Shown piece after piece: positions 27,064 through 35,247 of a stretch of 64,000 nucleotides of DNA. The notes beneath the pieces are model-generated. The model was not told where the DNA came from. It worked only from the letters and a program-made list of their open reading frames with translations, and ran no database searches. Position 1 is the first letter of the stretch; each line of letters begins with the position of its first letter. The stretch is from an uncultured Tenacibaculum sp. GTDB taxonomy: Bacteria > Bacteroidota > Bacteroidia > Flavobacteriales > Flavobacteriaceae. The stretch spans positions 310,001 through 374,000 of the forward strand of contig NZ_CANNGG010000001.1 in the NCBI RefSeq assembly GCF_947504135.1, in the 5' to 3' direction. Both the position numbers and the translations under genes were made by a program.

Positions 27064-28833
27064 TTATATTAGATTTTGAATTGTTTTTTTGATGGATTCT
27101 GGATCTATCTCACAAATTTCTTGTAATTGCTGAACAGTACCGTGATGGATAAACGCATCAGGAACTCCTAGCAGTTTAATATTTCCTTGATAATTTACTT
27201 CCGAAGCATAATCTAATACAGTACTTCCAAATCCGCCTTTAACGGTGCCATCTTCAATAGTAATAATCGTATCAAATTTATTGAAAACTTCATCTAAAAG
27301 TTCGATGTCTAATGGTTTCACAAAACGAAGGTCGTAATGTGCAATAGCTTCTTTGTTTTCGAGCTGATTTATCGCTTCTGAGACATTATCAGCTATTGTT
27401 CCAATAGACAACACCGCTATTTGATTTCCTTCTTTTAAACAAACTCCTTTTCCAATTTCAATATTTTCAAAAGGAAGTTGCCATTGTTCTAATTTTCCTT
27501 TTCCTCTCGGGTAACGAATTGCAATCGGATGTTTCAATCCTTGTTGAGCGGTAAACATCATATTACGTAACTCAATTTCGTTTCGAGGAGCAAAAACAAT
27601 CAAATTCGGAATGCAACGTAAGTAGGCTAAATCAAAAACTCCGTGATGTGTTGCTCCATCTTCACCAACCAATCCAGCTCTGTCCAAGCAGAAAATTACA
27701 GGTAAGTTTTGTAAAGCTACATCATGAATTACTTGGTCGTAAGCACGTTGTAAAAAAGTAGAATAAATGTTACAAAAAGGAATTAACCCTTGAGTAGCCA
27801 TACCAGCAGCTAAGGTTACTGCATGTTGTTCAGCAATACCAACATCAAAAGTTCGGTCAGGAAAAGCTTCTAACATAAATTTTAAGGAGCTTCCTGTTAA
27901 CATAGCAGGAGTAATTCCTACAATTTTTTCGTTTTGCTGTGCTAATTCAACAATGGTTTTACCAAAAACATCTTGAAACTTGGTGTATTTACTTGCTTCT
28001 TTAGGTAAAACGTCTCCAGAAATTTTATCAAACTTTCCAGGAGCATGGTATTTTACTTGATCTTGTTCTGCTTGTCGTAATCCTTTTCCTTTAGTAGTAA
28101 TTACATGCAAAAACTTCGGACCTTGAATATTTTTTAGACGTTCTAATTCAGAGAGTAATTCTTCAAAATTATGTCCGTCAATAGGACCTGAATAGTCAAA
28201 ATTTAAGGCTTCAAAAATATTGTGTTGCTCAACTTCTAATCGAGGTGATTTAATCTTAGTTAAATAATCCTTTAATGCACCGACAGATGGATCAATACCA
28301 ATAGCGTTATCATTCAGAATAACTAACAAATTAGCATTGGTGTCTCCTGCATGATTCAACGCTTCAAAAGCCATTCCGCTTGCGATAGAAGCATCACCAA
28401 TTACCGCAATGTGATGTTTGTGAATCCCTTGCAGTTTTGAAGCAATTGCCATTCCTAAAGCTGCTGAAATAGCGGTAGAAGAGTGCCCAACACCAAAGGT
28501 GTCGTATTCACTTTCAGAACGTTTTGGGAAACCAGAAATTCCATCAAGCTGACGATTGGTATGAAAAACGTCTTTTCTTCCTGTTAAAATTTTATGTCCG
28601 TAAGCCTGATGCCCAACATCCCAAACCAATAAATCGTTAGGAGTATCAAACAAATAATGAAGCGCAATGGTTAACTCTACCACACCTAAACTTGCACCTA
28701 AATGTCCTTCTTTAGTAGCGATTACATCAATAATAAACTCGCGCAATTCTTTGGCAAGTTGTGGTAATTCGTCTGATGTTAGCTTACGTAAATCAGCAGG
28801 AATTTGAATGTTTTTCAAAAGGTCGTTCGACAT
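27064..28833 (-). CDS. dxs: 1-deoxy-D-xylulose-5-phosphate synthase
   Basis: A 589-residue thiamine-diphosphate enzyme that joins pyruvate and glyceraldehyde 3-phosphate, the first step of the MEP isoprenoid pathway. The ThDP/Mg motif GDASIASGMAFEALNHAG, followed by NDN, and the GIAEQHAVTLAAG segment with the catalytic Glu are present; the transketolase C-terminal domain ends it. The start is the ATG at 28833 (MSNDLLKN); a TTG further upstream lies within the promoter and is rejected. rsmI is divergent. Confidence 0.96.
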   Translation of the reverse strand: MSNDLLKNIQIPADLRKLTSDELPQLAKELREFIIDVIATKEGHLGASLGVVELTIALHYLFDTPNDLLVWDVGHQAYGHKILTGRKDVFHTNRQLDGISGFPKRSESEYDTFGVGHSSTAISAALGMAIASKLQGIHKHHIAVIGDASIASGMAFEALNHAGDTNANLLVILNDNAIGIDPSVGALKDYLTKIKSPRLEVEQHNIFEALNFDYSGPIDGHNFEELLSELERLKNIQGPKFLHVITTKGKGLRQAEQDQVKYHAPGKFDKISGDVLPKEASKYTKFQDVFGKTIVELAQQNEKIVGITPAMLTGSSLKFMLEAFPDRTFDVGIAEQHAVTLAAGMATQGLIPFCNIYSTFLQRAYDQVIHDVALQNLPVIFCLDRAGLVGEDGATHHGVFDLAYLRCIPNLIVFAPRNEIELRNMMFTAQQGLKHPIAIRYPRGKGKLEQWQLPFENIEIGKGVCLKEGNQIAVLSIGTIADNVSEAINQLENKEAIAHYDLRFVKPLDIELLDEVFNKFDTIITIEDGTVKGGFGSTVLDYASEVNYQGNIKLLGVPDAFIHHGTVQQLQEICEIDPESIKKTIQNLI

Positions 28834-28837
28834 ATAG

Positions 28838-28845
28838 CAAAAGTA
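28838..28845 (-). promoter_or_regulatory. -7 promoter box of dxs, four bases from the start codon
   Basis: Reading the minus strand, TACTTTTG is followed by CTAT and then the ATG of dxs. Transcription should begin at or next to the ATG, giving a leaderless mRNA. Confidence 0.6.
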
Positions 28846-28887
28846 CAAAAAGGTATAGATTCCTAACTTTTTAGACTAAAAACTTTG

Positions 28888-28895
28888 TAGTTTTG
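28888..28895 (+). promoter_or_regulatory. -7 promoter box of rsmI, four bases from the start codon
   Basis: TAGTTTTG is followed by TTGT and then ATG at 28900. As for the divergent dxs, this predicts an mRNA with no or almost no leader. Confidence 0.6.
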
Positions 28896-28899
28896 TTGT

Positions 28900-29571
28900 A
28901 TGAGCAAATTGTACTTGGTGCCTACACCGATTGGGAATTTAGAAGATATTACGCTGAGAGCGTTAAAAGTCTTAAAAGAAGTAGATTATATTTTAGCAGA
29001 AGATACGCGTACGAGTGGAAAACTGTTAAAGCATTTTGATATTGCTACGCCCATGCAATCGCACCACATGCACAATGAACATAAAACGGTTGAAACCATT
29101 GTAAAACGTTTGCAAAGTGGTGAAACTTTTGCTTTGATTTCAGATGCAGGAACTCCTGCAATTTCTGATCCTGGTTTTTTACTGACTAGAGCTTGTGTAC
29201 AAAACAATATAGAGGTGGAATGTTTACCTGGAGCGACTGCTTTTGTGCCTGCGTTAGTAAATTCTGGTTTACCAAATGATAAATTTGTTTTTGAAGGTTT
29301 TTTGCCTGTAAAAAAAGGACGTCAAACACGTTTACAGTTCTTAGCTGAAGAAACACGTACCATGATTTTTTATGAGAGTCCGCATAAATTATTAAAAACC
29401 TTAGCAAATTTTGCTGAGTATTTTGGTGAAGACAGACAGTTATCTGTTTCTAGAGAATTGACAAAATTGTTTGAAGAAACCAAGCGAGGAAGTGTAAAAG
29501 AAGTGTTAGCATATTATACTGAAAAACCTGCCAAAGGCGAGATTGTTATTGTGGTTGAAGGGAAAAAGTAG
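28900..29571 (+). CDS. rsmI: 16S rRNA (cytidine(1402)-2'-O)-methyltransferase
   Basis: A 223-residue tetrapyrrole-methylase-fold enzyme. It has LYLVPTPIGNLEDITLRAL at the start, the AEDTRTSGKLLKHF segment, SDAGTPAISDPG, and the YESPHKLL motif, all typical of RsmI. It methylates the ribose of C1402 in 16S rRNA. It is slightly shorter than E. coli RsmI, as in other Bacteroidota. The gap that follows to 29612 holds a low-complexity stretch without recognised features. Confidence 0.95.
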   Translation: MSKLYLVPTPIGNLEDITLRALKVLKEVDYILAEDTRTSGKLLKHFDIATPMQSHHMHNEHKTVETIVKRLQSGETFALISDAGTPAISDPGFLLTRACVQNNIEVECLPGATAFVPALVNSGLPNDKFVFEGFLPVKKGRQTRLQFLAEETRTMIFYESPHKLLKTLANFAEYFGEDRQLSVSRELTKLFEETKRGSVKEVLAYYTEKPAKGEIVIVVEGKK

Positions 29572-29612
29572 TTTAGATTGTTGGACTATTAGATAATTGG
29601 ATTTTTAGAGTT

Positions 29613-30311
29613 TTAATTGTTCGCAAATTTATATTCAGGATACTGTGCTTCGAGAAGTTCTTCAGCTTTTTTTGGGATGATTATTAAACTTATGTAGCCA
29701 ATAATAATTGTTAGTGTAGCAGCAAACGCTATAATTACAGAAGTAAATATACTTAGATTTTCATATGAACTAGGAGTTAGAAATTGGAAAAGATAAAATA
29801 ATAGAAACACAACATTTCCATGACTTTGAGTTTCTATAATATCCTCTAACATCCATTTTTTTCCAGTTTTCTTGAACTTTCTATCTAACTTTTCCCTTTT
29901 TTTGAAAAGTACAAAAAACTCAATTATAATAACTGTAAAGAAAAATCCGTTAAATAAATTTTGAGCAAAAGAAAATTGTAATAAAAAGTAAAAACAGTAA
30001 AATAAAGCAAAAGTTAATATTATTTTAGGAATAGAAAACCACTGTTTTACAAAACCTAAAATAATCATAAAGTACTTTTTATTCATTTGCTTTTGTTTTT
30101 CTTCAACAACATTCATAAATCCAAAAACACCAAATTTTTTGAACGATTTATCGCGAGCTTGCTCAAATGTGAGCGTTGGATTTTCTTCCCAAATTTGTTC
30201 AATATCGTTAGCTAGATGATCTACTAACTCTGTTTGCACATCATAATGCTCAACAAAATGTTGACGTGTAAACTTGTACAATTGTTCTATATGTTGGTCG
30301 GTTAGTTGCAT
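29613..30311 (-). CDS. PadR-linked membrane protein, paralogue 5
   Basis: A 232-residue protein, last of five paralogues behind a PadR regulator. Residues 1-74 form a soluble helical domain with the shared signature Y-D-V-Q-x-E-L-V-D-H-L (HYDVQTELVDHL). Four membrane helices follow (about 90-110, 113-133, 160-178, 183-207), and a charged tail with EELLEAQYPEYKF. The first 74 residues are identical to those of paralogue 4, although the rest differs strongly. The layout resembles HAAS-type domains found next to PadR regulators, but no family is recognised with certainty. Four bases separate it from paralogue 4. Confidence 0.8.
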   Translation of the reverse strand: MQLTDQHIEQLYKFTRQHFVEHYDVQTELVDHLANDIEQIWEENPTLTFEQARDKSFKKFGVFGFMNVVEEKQKQMNKKYFMIILGFVKQWFSIPKIILTFALFYCFYFLLQFSFAQNLFNGFFFTVIIIEFFVLFKKREKLDRKFKKTGKKWMLEDIIETQSHGNVVFLLFYLFQFLTPSSYENLSIFTSVIIAFAATLTIIIGYISLIIIPKKAEELLEAQYPEYKFANN

Positions 30312-30315
30312 AGTA

Positions 30316-31011
30316 TTAGCTTGCTAATTTATATTCTGGGTAATATTCTTCGAGTAATTCTTCGGACTTTTTAGGGATAACAACAATTGTTACATACGAG
30401 TAAATTATTGTAATAGTTATAACAGCAGCTATAAATACAGCTAAAAGAGCCGAAGGTATTTCACGAACGGTGTTGGTTAAGAAATTAGGAATATTTGAAG
30501 TTACGATTATTCCACCAAAGCTAGCCACATTGTAGATAAAATCTTCTAACAACCACTTTTTCCCATTTTCTTTTAAGCGTTTATTAAACTCTTTTTTAAG
30601 TCTTGTAATTTTATATAAATCTACAATTGCTAAACATATTACAGAGGCTCCTAATAGGTAGATTCCGAGTTTAAACTGTAAGCAGTAGTAATAAAACAAG
30701 AAAATACTAACAGTAAGTATAATCTTGGGAAGTCTGAACCATTCTTTTACATATTTCCACAAAACCTTTCGGTATTTTTTACCAAGTTGTTTTTGTTTTT
30801 CTTCAACGACATTCATAAATCCAAAAACACCAAATTTTTTGAACGATTTATCGCGAGCTTGCTCAAATGTGAGTGTTGGATTTTCTTCCCAAATTTGTTC
30901 GATATCATTGGCTAGGTGATCTACTAACTCAGTTTGCACATCATAATGCTCAACAAAATGTTGACGTGTAAACTTGTACAATTGTTCTATATGTTGGTCG
31001 GTTAGTTGCAT
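30316..31011 (-). CDS. PadR-linked membrane protein, paralogue 4
   Basis: A 231-residue paralogue. Its first 74 residues are the same as in paralogue 5, with only seven silent nucleotide differences counted by eye over about 222 bases. Four membrane helices follow, then the tail SEELLEEYYPEYKL. Its start overlaps the end of paralogue 3 by 10 bases, which suggests translational coupling. Function unknown; a membrane sensor or PadR partner is an inference from gene order. Confidence 0.8.
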   Translation of the reverse strand: MQLTDQHIEQLYKFTRQHFVEHYDVQTELVDHLANDIEQIWEENPTLTFEQARDKSFKKFGVFGFMNVVEEKQKQLGKKYRKVLWKYVKEWFRLPKIILTVSIFLFYYYCLQFKLGIYLLGASVICLAIVDLYKITRLKKEFNKRLKENGKKWLLEDFIYNVASFGGIIVTSNIPNFLTNTVREIPSALLAVFIAAVITITIIYSYVTIVVIPKKSEELLEEYYPEYKLAS

Positions 31012-31676
31012 GAAGAAATTAACTTTTGATAGGTAGTATTTATTTTTTGGTATTCTTTTATAAAGAATTTTAAACCTAAAAGAGATATTGGGATAATTAA
31101 AAATAAGACTAAGAATAAATATTCTGACCCAAAAACATCATATTTAAATAGTACTTTAGGGAAAAAGATTATAAAATTAAATATAGAAATAGAAAAAGTA
31201 CTTAATTGTAAAACAAAGTTTAGTTGTACAGATCTCAACATTTGATATTTATAAAAATAAAATAGAATGAGAATTAAATTTGAAGCTATAAATGTGAATA
31301 AAGTGTATTTTAACACTATTTCATTTTCTTTGAATATAAATAGAAATAAAAATAGTAACACAAATAACAAGATACTCTTAGGTTTCATCATTGTTTTTTT
31401 TAAATCGTCCCAAAAAATGTTTCTGTACTTTTTAGCTATATCTTTAGTTCTTTGTTGAATAATACCTTCAAAATTACTTCCATTAAAATTTTCTTTCCAG
31501 CCTAATTTTACCATAGCATTTTGTACTGATTCTTTAAAAGGAGTATCGTTATTTAATGTGTTTTCTACATCAGAAATAATATGGTCTAACATTTCAATAC
31601 GGATATCCCAGTATTTTACACCGTCTTTAATTAATCGGTTTTCGATGTGTTGTATTTGTTCTTTTGTTAATTCCAT
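31002..31676 (-). CDS. PadR-linked membrane protein, paralogue 3
   Basis: A 224-residue paralogue beginning MELTKEQIQHIENRL, with the signature YWDIRIEMLDHIISDVE at about 22-38. Hydrophobic helices lie at about 98-112, 120-138, 150-170 and 180-200. The membrane part differs from that of its neighbours. It starts three bases after paralogue 2 ends. Function unknown. Confidence 0.8.
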   Translation of the reverse strand: MELTKEQIQHIENRLIKDGVKYWDIRIEMLDHIISDVENTLNNDTPFKESVQNAMVKLGWKENFNGSNFEGIIQQRTKDIAKKYRNIFWDDLKKTMMKPKSILLFVLLFLFLFIFKENEIVLKYTLFTFIASNLILILFYFYKYQMLRSVQLNFVLQLSTFSISIFNFIIFFPKVLFKYDVFGSEYLFLVLFLIIPISLLGLKFFIKEYQKINTTYQKLISSCN

Positions 31677-31679
31677 TAG

Positions 31680-32345
31680 CTATTGAATTAAATATTGATA
31701 TTTTTTTTCAATAAAATCTCTTTTCTCTAGAAAACTTTGACAGAGTAAGTAATTAAAAACAAAAGCAGTTAGATAAATGTAGATAGCATTTTTTTGATAA
31801 TTACCATTATAAAAAATATCTAAAAAATTAGGAAAGTTTAAAGCAATAATAATAACAAATGAGCTTACAAAAGAGTAAGTTTTTACAATTTTAAGAAGCT
31901 TATGTTTCTTTGTAAAATTATAGGAAACATATGAAGTATATACAAGATTTAACATTAATGAACTAAAAATGAAAATAGAAGTTTCTTTAACATATTTAGG
32001 ACCAAAAAAGAAGCATATAAAAGAAAAGAAAAGTATAACGAGTACATTTTTAGGATATATGACTTTTTTTAAAATGTCTTTTAAGATAGCTTTAGTATAG
32101 TGCCAATGTAATTTTTTTGTCTGTTTTTCATATCGGTTTTTTAGAGCTTGTTTTCTACTCAACATATACTTTATAAAAGGTACTTGAAAACCTTTACCTT
32201 CAAAAAAAGCATTTGTATCTTCAACTGTATTTTCAATTTCAGTAGCAATATGATCTACCATTTCAAAACGGATATCGATATATTCAATTCCTATTCCTTC
32301 TAAAAAAAGGTCTATTTTTTTAATTTGTTCTTTTGTTAGTTCCAT
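31680..32345 (-). CDS. PadR-linked membrane protein, paralogue 2
   Basis: A paralogue of 221 residues starting MELTKEQIKKIDLFL; the ATG at 32345 is preferred to a TTG two codons upstream because it gives the same start as paralogues 1 and 3. The signature is YIDIRFEMVDHIATEIE. Between the soluble domain and the membrane helices is a basic linker (RKQALKNRYEKQTKK). Its start overlaps the end of paralogue 1 by 10 bases. Function unknown. Confidence 0.8.
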   Translation of the reverse strand: MELTKEQIKKIDLFLEGIGIEYIDIRFEMVDHIATEIENTVEDTNAFFEGKGFQVPFIKYMLSRKQALKNRYEKQTKKLHWHYTKAILKDILKKVIYPKNVLVILFFSFICFFFGPKYVKETSIFIFSSLMLNLVYTSYVSYNFTKKHKLLKIVKTYSFVSSFVIIIALNFPNFLDIFYNGNYQKNAIYIYLTAFVFNYLLCQSFLEKRDFIEKKYQYLIQ

Positions 32346-32989
32346 TTGCAAGCATATTTTTTTATTGCTAAAAAGTGGTTTTTATAAAGCTTGATACCAA
32401 GTTGTATAATAAAAGCAACGAATACTAGCATTGTCATTTTAACGAGGTCTAAGTTACCTTCTTTAGTAAGAAAATCACCAAAAAGCATTATTGGAAAAAG
32501 TACATAAGGCAGTACTTGTGTTTTATACAAGAAACGATAAGATGTTTTTTGTTTAGATTGCCATATTAAAATGTAGCCTAAACCAATAATAAAAGATACA
32601 GTATAGATAAAAAACTTTGCGAAAAAGTTTATAGTTTGTGCATATGAAGTAGTTACTTCTAGCTTTAAACTGATTAACAATATCATTAAAAGAAAGGCGA
32701 ATAATAGTTTAATAATATTCGGTTTCCCGTACTTTTTCATTTTATCAATTACAATTTTTGGTTTTACAAAGGCATAACCTATATAAACACTAGAAGAGTC
32801 TTTTAAAATAGTATTCCACTTTTTGGTAGTGTTCTTAAATGCTTCTTCAAAAGATGTATTTTCACATATATTGTTTTCTAATTCTGAAACAATATGATCT
32901 AATACTTCAACTCTAACATCTATATAGTATACCTTTTTTACATCAAGGTATTTTTCTACTCTTTGTATTTGTTCTTTTGTTAATTCCAT
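32336..32989 (-). CDS. PadR-linked membrane protein, paralogue 1
   Basis: A 217-residue paralogue, first after padR (11-base gap). It begins MELTKEQIQRVEKYL and has the signature YIDVRVEVLDHIVSELE at about 22-38, followed by a helix-turn with FEEAFKN. Four hydrophobic helices follow (about 90-107, 116-137, 148-165, 178-197). The pairing of a PadR gene with a soluble-plus-TM partner is known in Firmicutes (HAAS/DUF1700 type); the likeness here is in architecture only. Confidence 0.8.
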   Translation of the reverse strand: MELTKEQIQRVEKYLDVKKVYYIDVRVEVLDHIVSELENNICENTSFEEAFKNTTKKWNTILKDSSSVYIGYAFVKPKIVIDKMKKYGKPNIIKLLFAFLLMILLISLKLEVTTSYAQTINFFAKFFIYTVSFIIGLGYILIWQSKQKTSYRFLYKTQVLPYVLFPIMLFGDFLTKEGNLDLVKMTMLVFVAFIIQLGIKLYKNHFLAIKKYACKWN

Positions 32990-33000
32990 AGCTAAAAAAA

Positions 33001-33339
33001 TTACTCCAAACTAAACTTAGGGTTTACCAATTGTTGCATGGTACTTAAAAACTCCTGCATTTCTGAAAGGCGATTAGCGGTTTCTTTCGTACCACTTTCG
33101 GTGAGTTTATAATATTTACGTAAGCGATTACCAACTTTTGCAACTTCAACATCTAACAAGCCTTCTGCTTCAAGTTTGTGTAGGGCAGGATACAAAGCAC
33201 CTTCAGTAATTTTTAGTTCACCTTTGGTAAGTTCTTTTACTTTTTGCGTGATTTCATACCCGTACATTTTATCATTTTGAGCTAATAACTTCAAAATAAT
33301 AGTTTGTAAAGAACCTTTATATAATTTCTGATTTCCCAT
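33001..33339 (-). CDS. PadR family transcriptional regulator
   Basis: A 112-residue regulator starting MGNQKLYKGSLQTIILKLL. The winged helix contains the PadR hallmarks MYGYEITQKV and ITEGALYPALHKLEAEGLL, then the wing (NRLRKYYKLTESG). The short C-terminal helix suits PadR subfamily 2 dimers. An upstream in-frame extension to 33405 reads through the promoter and is rejected. It heads an operon with five membrane proteins. An inverted repeat over its promoter (33400-33420) suggests autorepression. Confidence 0.92.
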   Translation of the reverse strand: MGNQKLYKGSLQTIILKLLAQNDKMYGYEITQKVKELTKGELKITEGALYPALHKLEAEGLLDVEVAKVGNRLRKYYKLTESGTKETANRLSEMQEFLSTMQQLVNPKFSLE

Positions 33340-33381
33340 TGTGTCAATATTGAATGGTTTGTTTTTAGTTGCTTTTTGTGT

Positions 33382-33394
33382 TTGCGACTCGCAA
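33382..33394 (-). promoter_or_regulatory. Palindrome at the predicted padR transcription start
   Basis: TTGCGA-C-TCGCAA is a perfect 13-base palindrome around the predicted start of transcription. With one base between the arms it cannot fold well as RNA, so it is more likely a protein-binding site. Confidence 0.5.
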
Positions 33395-33402
33395 CAAATA
33401 TA
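33395..33402 (-). promoter_or_regulatory. -7 promoter box of the padR operon
   Basis: The minus strand reads TATATTTG, an exact TAnnTTTG box. It predicts a leader of about 50 bases before padR at 33339. Confidence 0.65.
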
Positions 33403-33420
33403 CATAATTTTCTTATGTAT
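33400..33420 (-). promoter_or_regulatory. Putative PadR operator
   Basis: ATACATAA, five bases, TTATGTAT: a perfect inverted repeat with eight-base arms. It overlaps the -7 box and fills the space between the -7 and -33 regions. The ACAT/ATGT half sites agree with known PadR operators, so this is a good candidate for autorepression. Confidence 0.65.
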
Positions 33421-33457
33421 AAAATTCTTAGGTATACATTTTACAAAAACCCTAACT

Positions 33458-33485
33458 TTTGTTCGTGTTGAGTTTGTTATTTTTG
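33458..33485 (+). promoter_or_regulatory. Promoter of the PaaE-like reductase
   Basis: TTTG (33458-33461) and TATTTTTG (33478-33485) with a 16-base spacer. It shows that the upstream TTG frame start at 33459 cannot be used. Confidence 0.55.
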
Positions 33486-33503
33486 CTGTTCAAATTAGAC
33501 TAC

Positions 33504-34547
33504 ATGAGTACTTTTTATAAATTAACAATAGAAGAAATAATAAAAGAAACAAAAGATGCTGTTTCAATACTTTTTAATGTTCCTGCAGATTTAAAAAGCA
33601 AGTTTCAATTTATAGCAGGACAATACATTACTTTAAAAACAATAATTAAAGGAGAAGAAGTTCGTAGAGCTTATTCTATATGTGCTGCACCGAAAAGTAA
33701 TCAACTAAAAGTAGCAGTAAAAGCTGTTGAAAACGGGAAATTTTCAACATTTGCAACTACTCAATTAAAAAAAGGAGATGAATTAGAAGTAGCAGTTCCT
33801 GAAGGAAAATTTATATTAACTCCTGAAAACAATAAAAATTATATTGCTTTTGCAGCAGGTAGTGGTATTACCCCTGTATTATCGATGATTAAAAGCGTTT
33901 TAGAAGATTCATCATCAACCTTTACGCTAGTTTATGGTAACAAAAGTATTAATGATACTATTTTTTATAATGATTTAAATTTATTACAACAAGAGTATCC
34001 TGATCGATTTAATTTACATTACGTGTATAGTAGAGAGCGTAAAGAGAACACATTGTTTGGAAGAATTGACAAAGGACACATAAACTACTTTGTAAAGAAT
34101 CTTTATAAAGAAGTAGTATTTGATGAAGCTTTTTTATGTGGACCAGAAGAAATGATTAAGATAGCTTCTGAAACACTTAAAGAAAATGGTTTATCAAAAA
34201 GCGCCATTCACTTTGAATTATTTACAGCTTCTACAGCTGAGGAAAATACAGATTTAATAAAAGAAGGAGAAACAGAAATTAAAGTAGTGTTAGATGATGA
34301 AGAAACTAGCTTTACAATGAAGCAAAAAGATACTATTTTAGCTGCAAGTTTACGAAATAAATTAGATGCTCCTTATTCTTGCCAAGGAGGTGTTTGTAGT
34401 AGTTGTATTGCAAAAGTTACAGAAGGTAAAGCTGTTATGACCAAAAACTCTATTTTAACTGATGATGAGTTAGAAGAAGGTTTAATACTTACTTGTCAAG
34501 CGCATCCTACGACGCAGAAAGTTGTAGTAGACTTTGATGATGTATAA
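33504..34547 (+). CDS. PaaE-like flavin/2Fe-2S ferredoxin reductase
   Basis: A 347-residue reductase in three parts. An FAD-binding barrel has RRAYSICAAP (about 55-64), an NAD(P)-binding domain has AAGSGITPVLSMIKS, and a C-terminal plant-type 2Fe-2S domain carries the ligands in SCQGGVCSSCIA plus LTCQA. It moves electrons from NAD(P)H through FAD to the cluster and on to a partner. The domain order matches PaaE/PaaK of phenylacetyl-CoA epoxidase, but no paaABCD genes lie nearby, so the partner could be another oxygenase or desaturase. Start at ATG 33504, just after the promoter. Confidence 0.88.
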   Translation: MSTFYKLTIEEIIKETKDAVSILFNVPADLKSKFQFIAGQYITLKTIIKGEEVRRAYSICAAPKSNQLKVAVKAVENGKFSTFATTQLKKGDELEVAVPEGKFILTPENNKNYIAFAAGSGITPVLSMIKSVLEDSSSTFTLVYGNKSINDTIFYNDLNLLQQEYPDRFNLHYVYSRERKENTLFGRIDKGHINYFVKNLYKEVVFDEAFLCGPEEMIKIASETLKENGLSKSAIHFELFTASTAEENTDLIKEGETEIKVVLDDEETSFTMKQKDTILAASLRNKLDAPYSCQGGVCSSCIAKVTEGKAVMTKNSILTDDELEEGLILTCQAHPTTQKVVVDFDDV

Positions 34548-34569
34548 GTAAAACCGTAACTTTATAACT

Positions 34570-35247
34570 ATGGATTTCTACGACTTTAAAAACGCCTTCT
34601 TTGTTGGTGTTTTCATGGCTTTTATGATAGGGCCGGTATTTTTTATGCTCATTAAAACAAGCATTTTAAAAGGTGCTCGTGCAGCAATAGCCTTTGATAT
34701 AGGTGTAATTTTTGGGGATATTTCTTTTATGTTAATAGCTTATTTTGGAAGTAGAAGTCTGTTGGAAAAAATAAAAGATGATCCACGCTTGTTTCTTATT
34801 GGAGGATTGGTGCTTATTATTTATGGGTTAATTACTTATTTAGATAAAAATAATAAGAAAGAAGCAGAAGCTCCTGATGTTGTTTTACCAGAAAGCAATA
34901 ATTATTTAAAGCTTCTTTTTAAAGGTTTTTTCCTAAATTTTATAAATATAGGTGTATTAGCCTTTTGGCTTGGTTTAATCGTGGTTATAGGACCAACATA
35001 CGATATGAATCCTAAGTACTTAGTTTGGTATTTTGGTACTGTAATAGCAGGCTACGCAATTACAGATTTAGGAAAAATATTACTTGCTAAACAATTAAAA
35101 AGTAGGCTAACTCCATTAGTTATTTATCGAATAAAACGAGGAATGGGAGTATTGTTAATTGTTTTTGGTGCTGTATTAATGCTAAAAGGATTTATTCCTG
35201 AAAGTAAGATTGATAACCTGATAGAAAAAGTAGAATCAATAGATTAA
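34570..35247 (+). CDS. LysE/RhtB-family transporter
   Basis: A 225-residue membrane protein with six hydrophobic helices. The N-terminal helix carries the GPVFFMLIKTSILKGARAA pattern of LysE-type exporters (a small-residue/Pro motif, then a Lys/Arg loop). A charged cytoplasmic loop at residues 88-112 separates the halves. It likely exports an amino acid or similar small molecule; the substrate is not readable. It ends convergently with mgtE, the two stops overlapping by four bases. Confidence 0.85.
   Translation: MDFYDFKNAFFVGVFMAFMIGPVFFMLIKTSILKGARAAIAFDIGVIFGDISFMLIAYFGSRSLLEKIKDDPRLFLIGGLVLIIYGLITYLDKNNKKEAEAPDVVLPESNNYLKLLFKGFFLNFINIGVLAFWLGLIVVIGPTYDMNPKYLVWYFGTVIAGYAITDLGKILLAKQLKSRLTPLVIYRIKRGMGVLLIVFGAVLMLKGFIPESKIDNLIEKVESID

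Noticed and set aside
28834..28848. Upstream TTG start for dxs
   Set aside because: It lies inside the TACTTTTG promoter box, so it would not be in the mRNA.
33340..33405. N-terminal extension of PadR
   Set aside because: It covers the promoter and operator; the winged-helix domain begins at the ATG at 33339.
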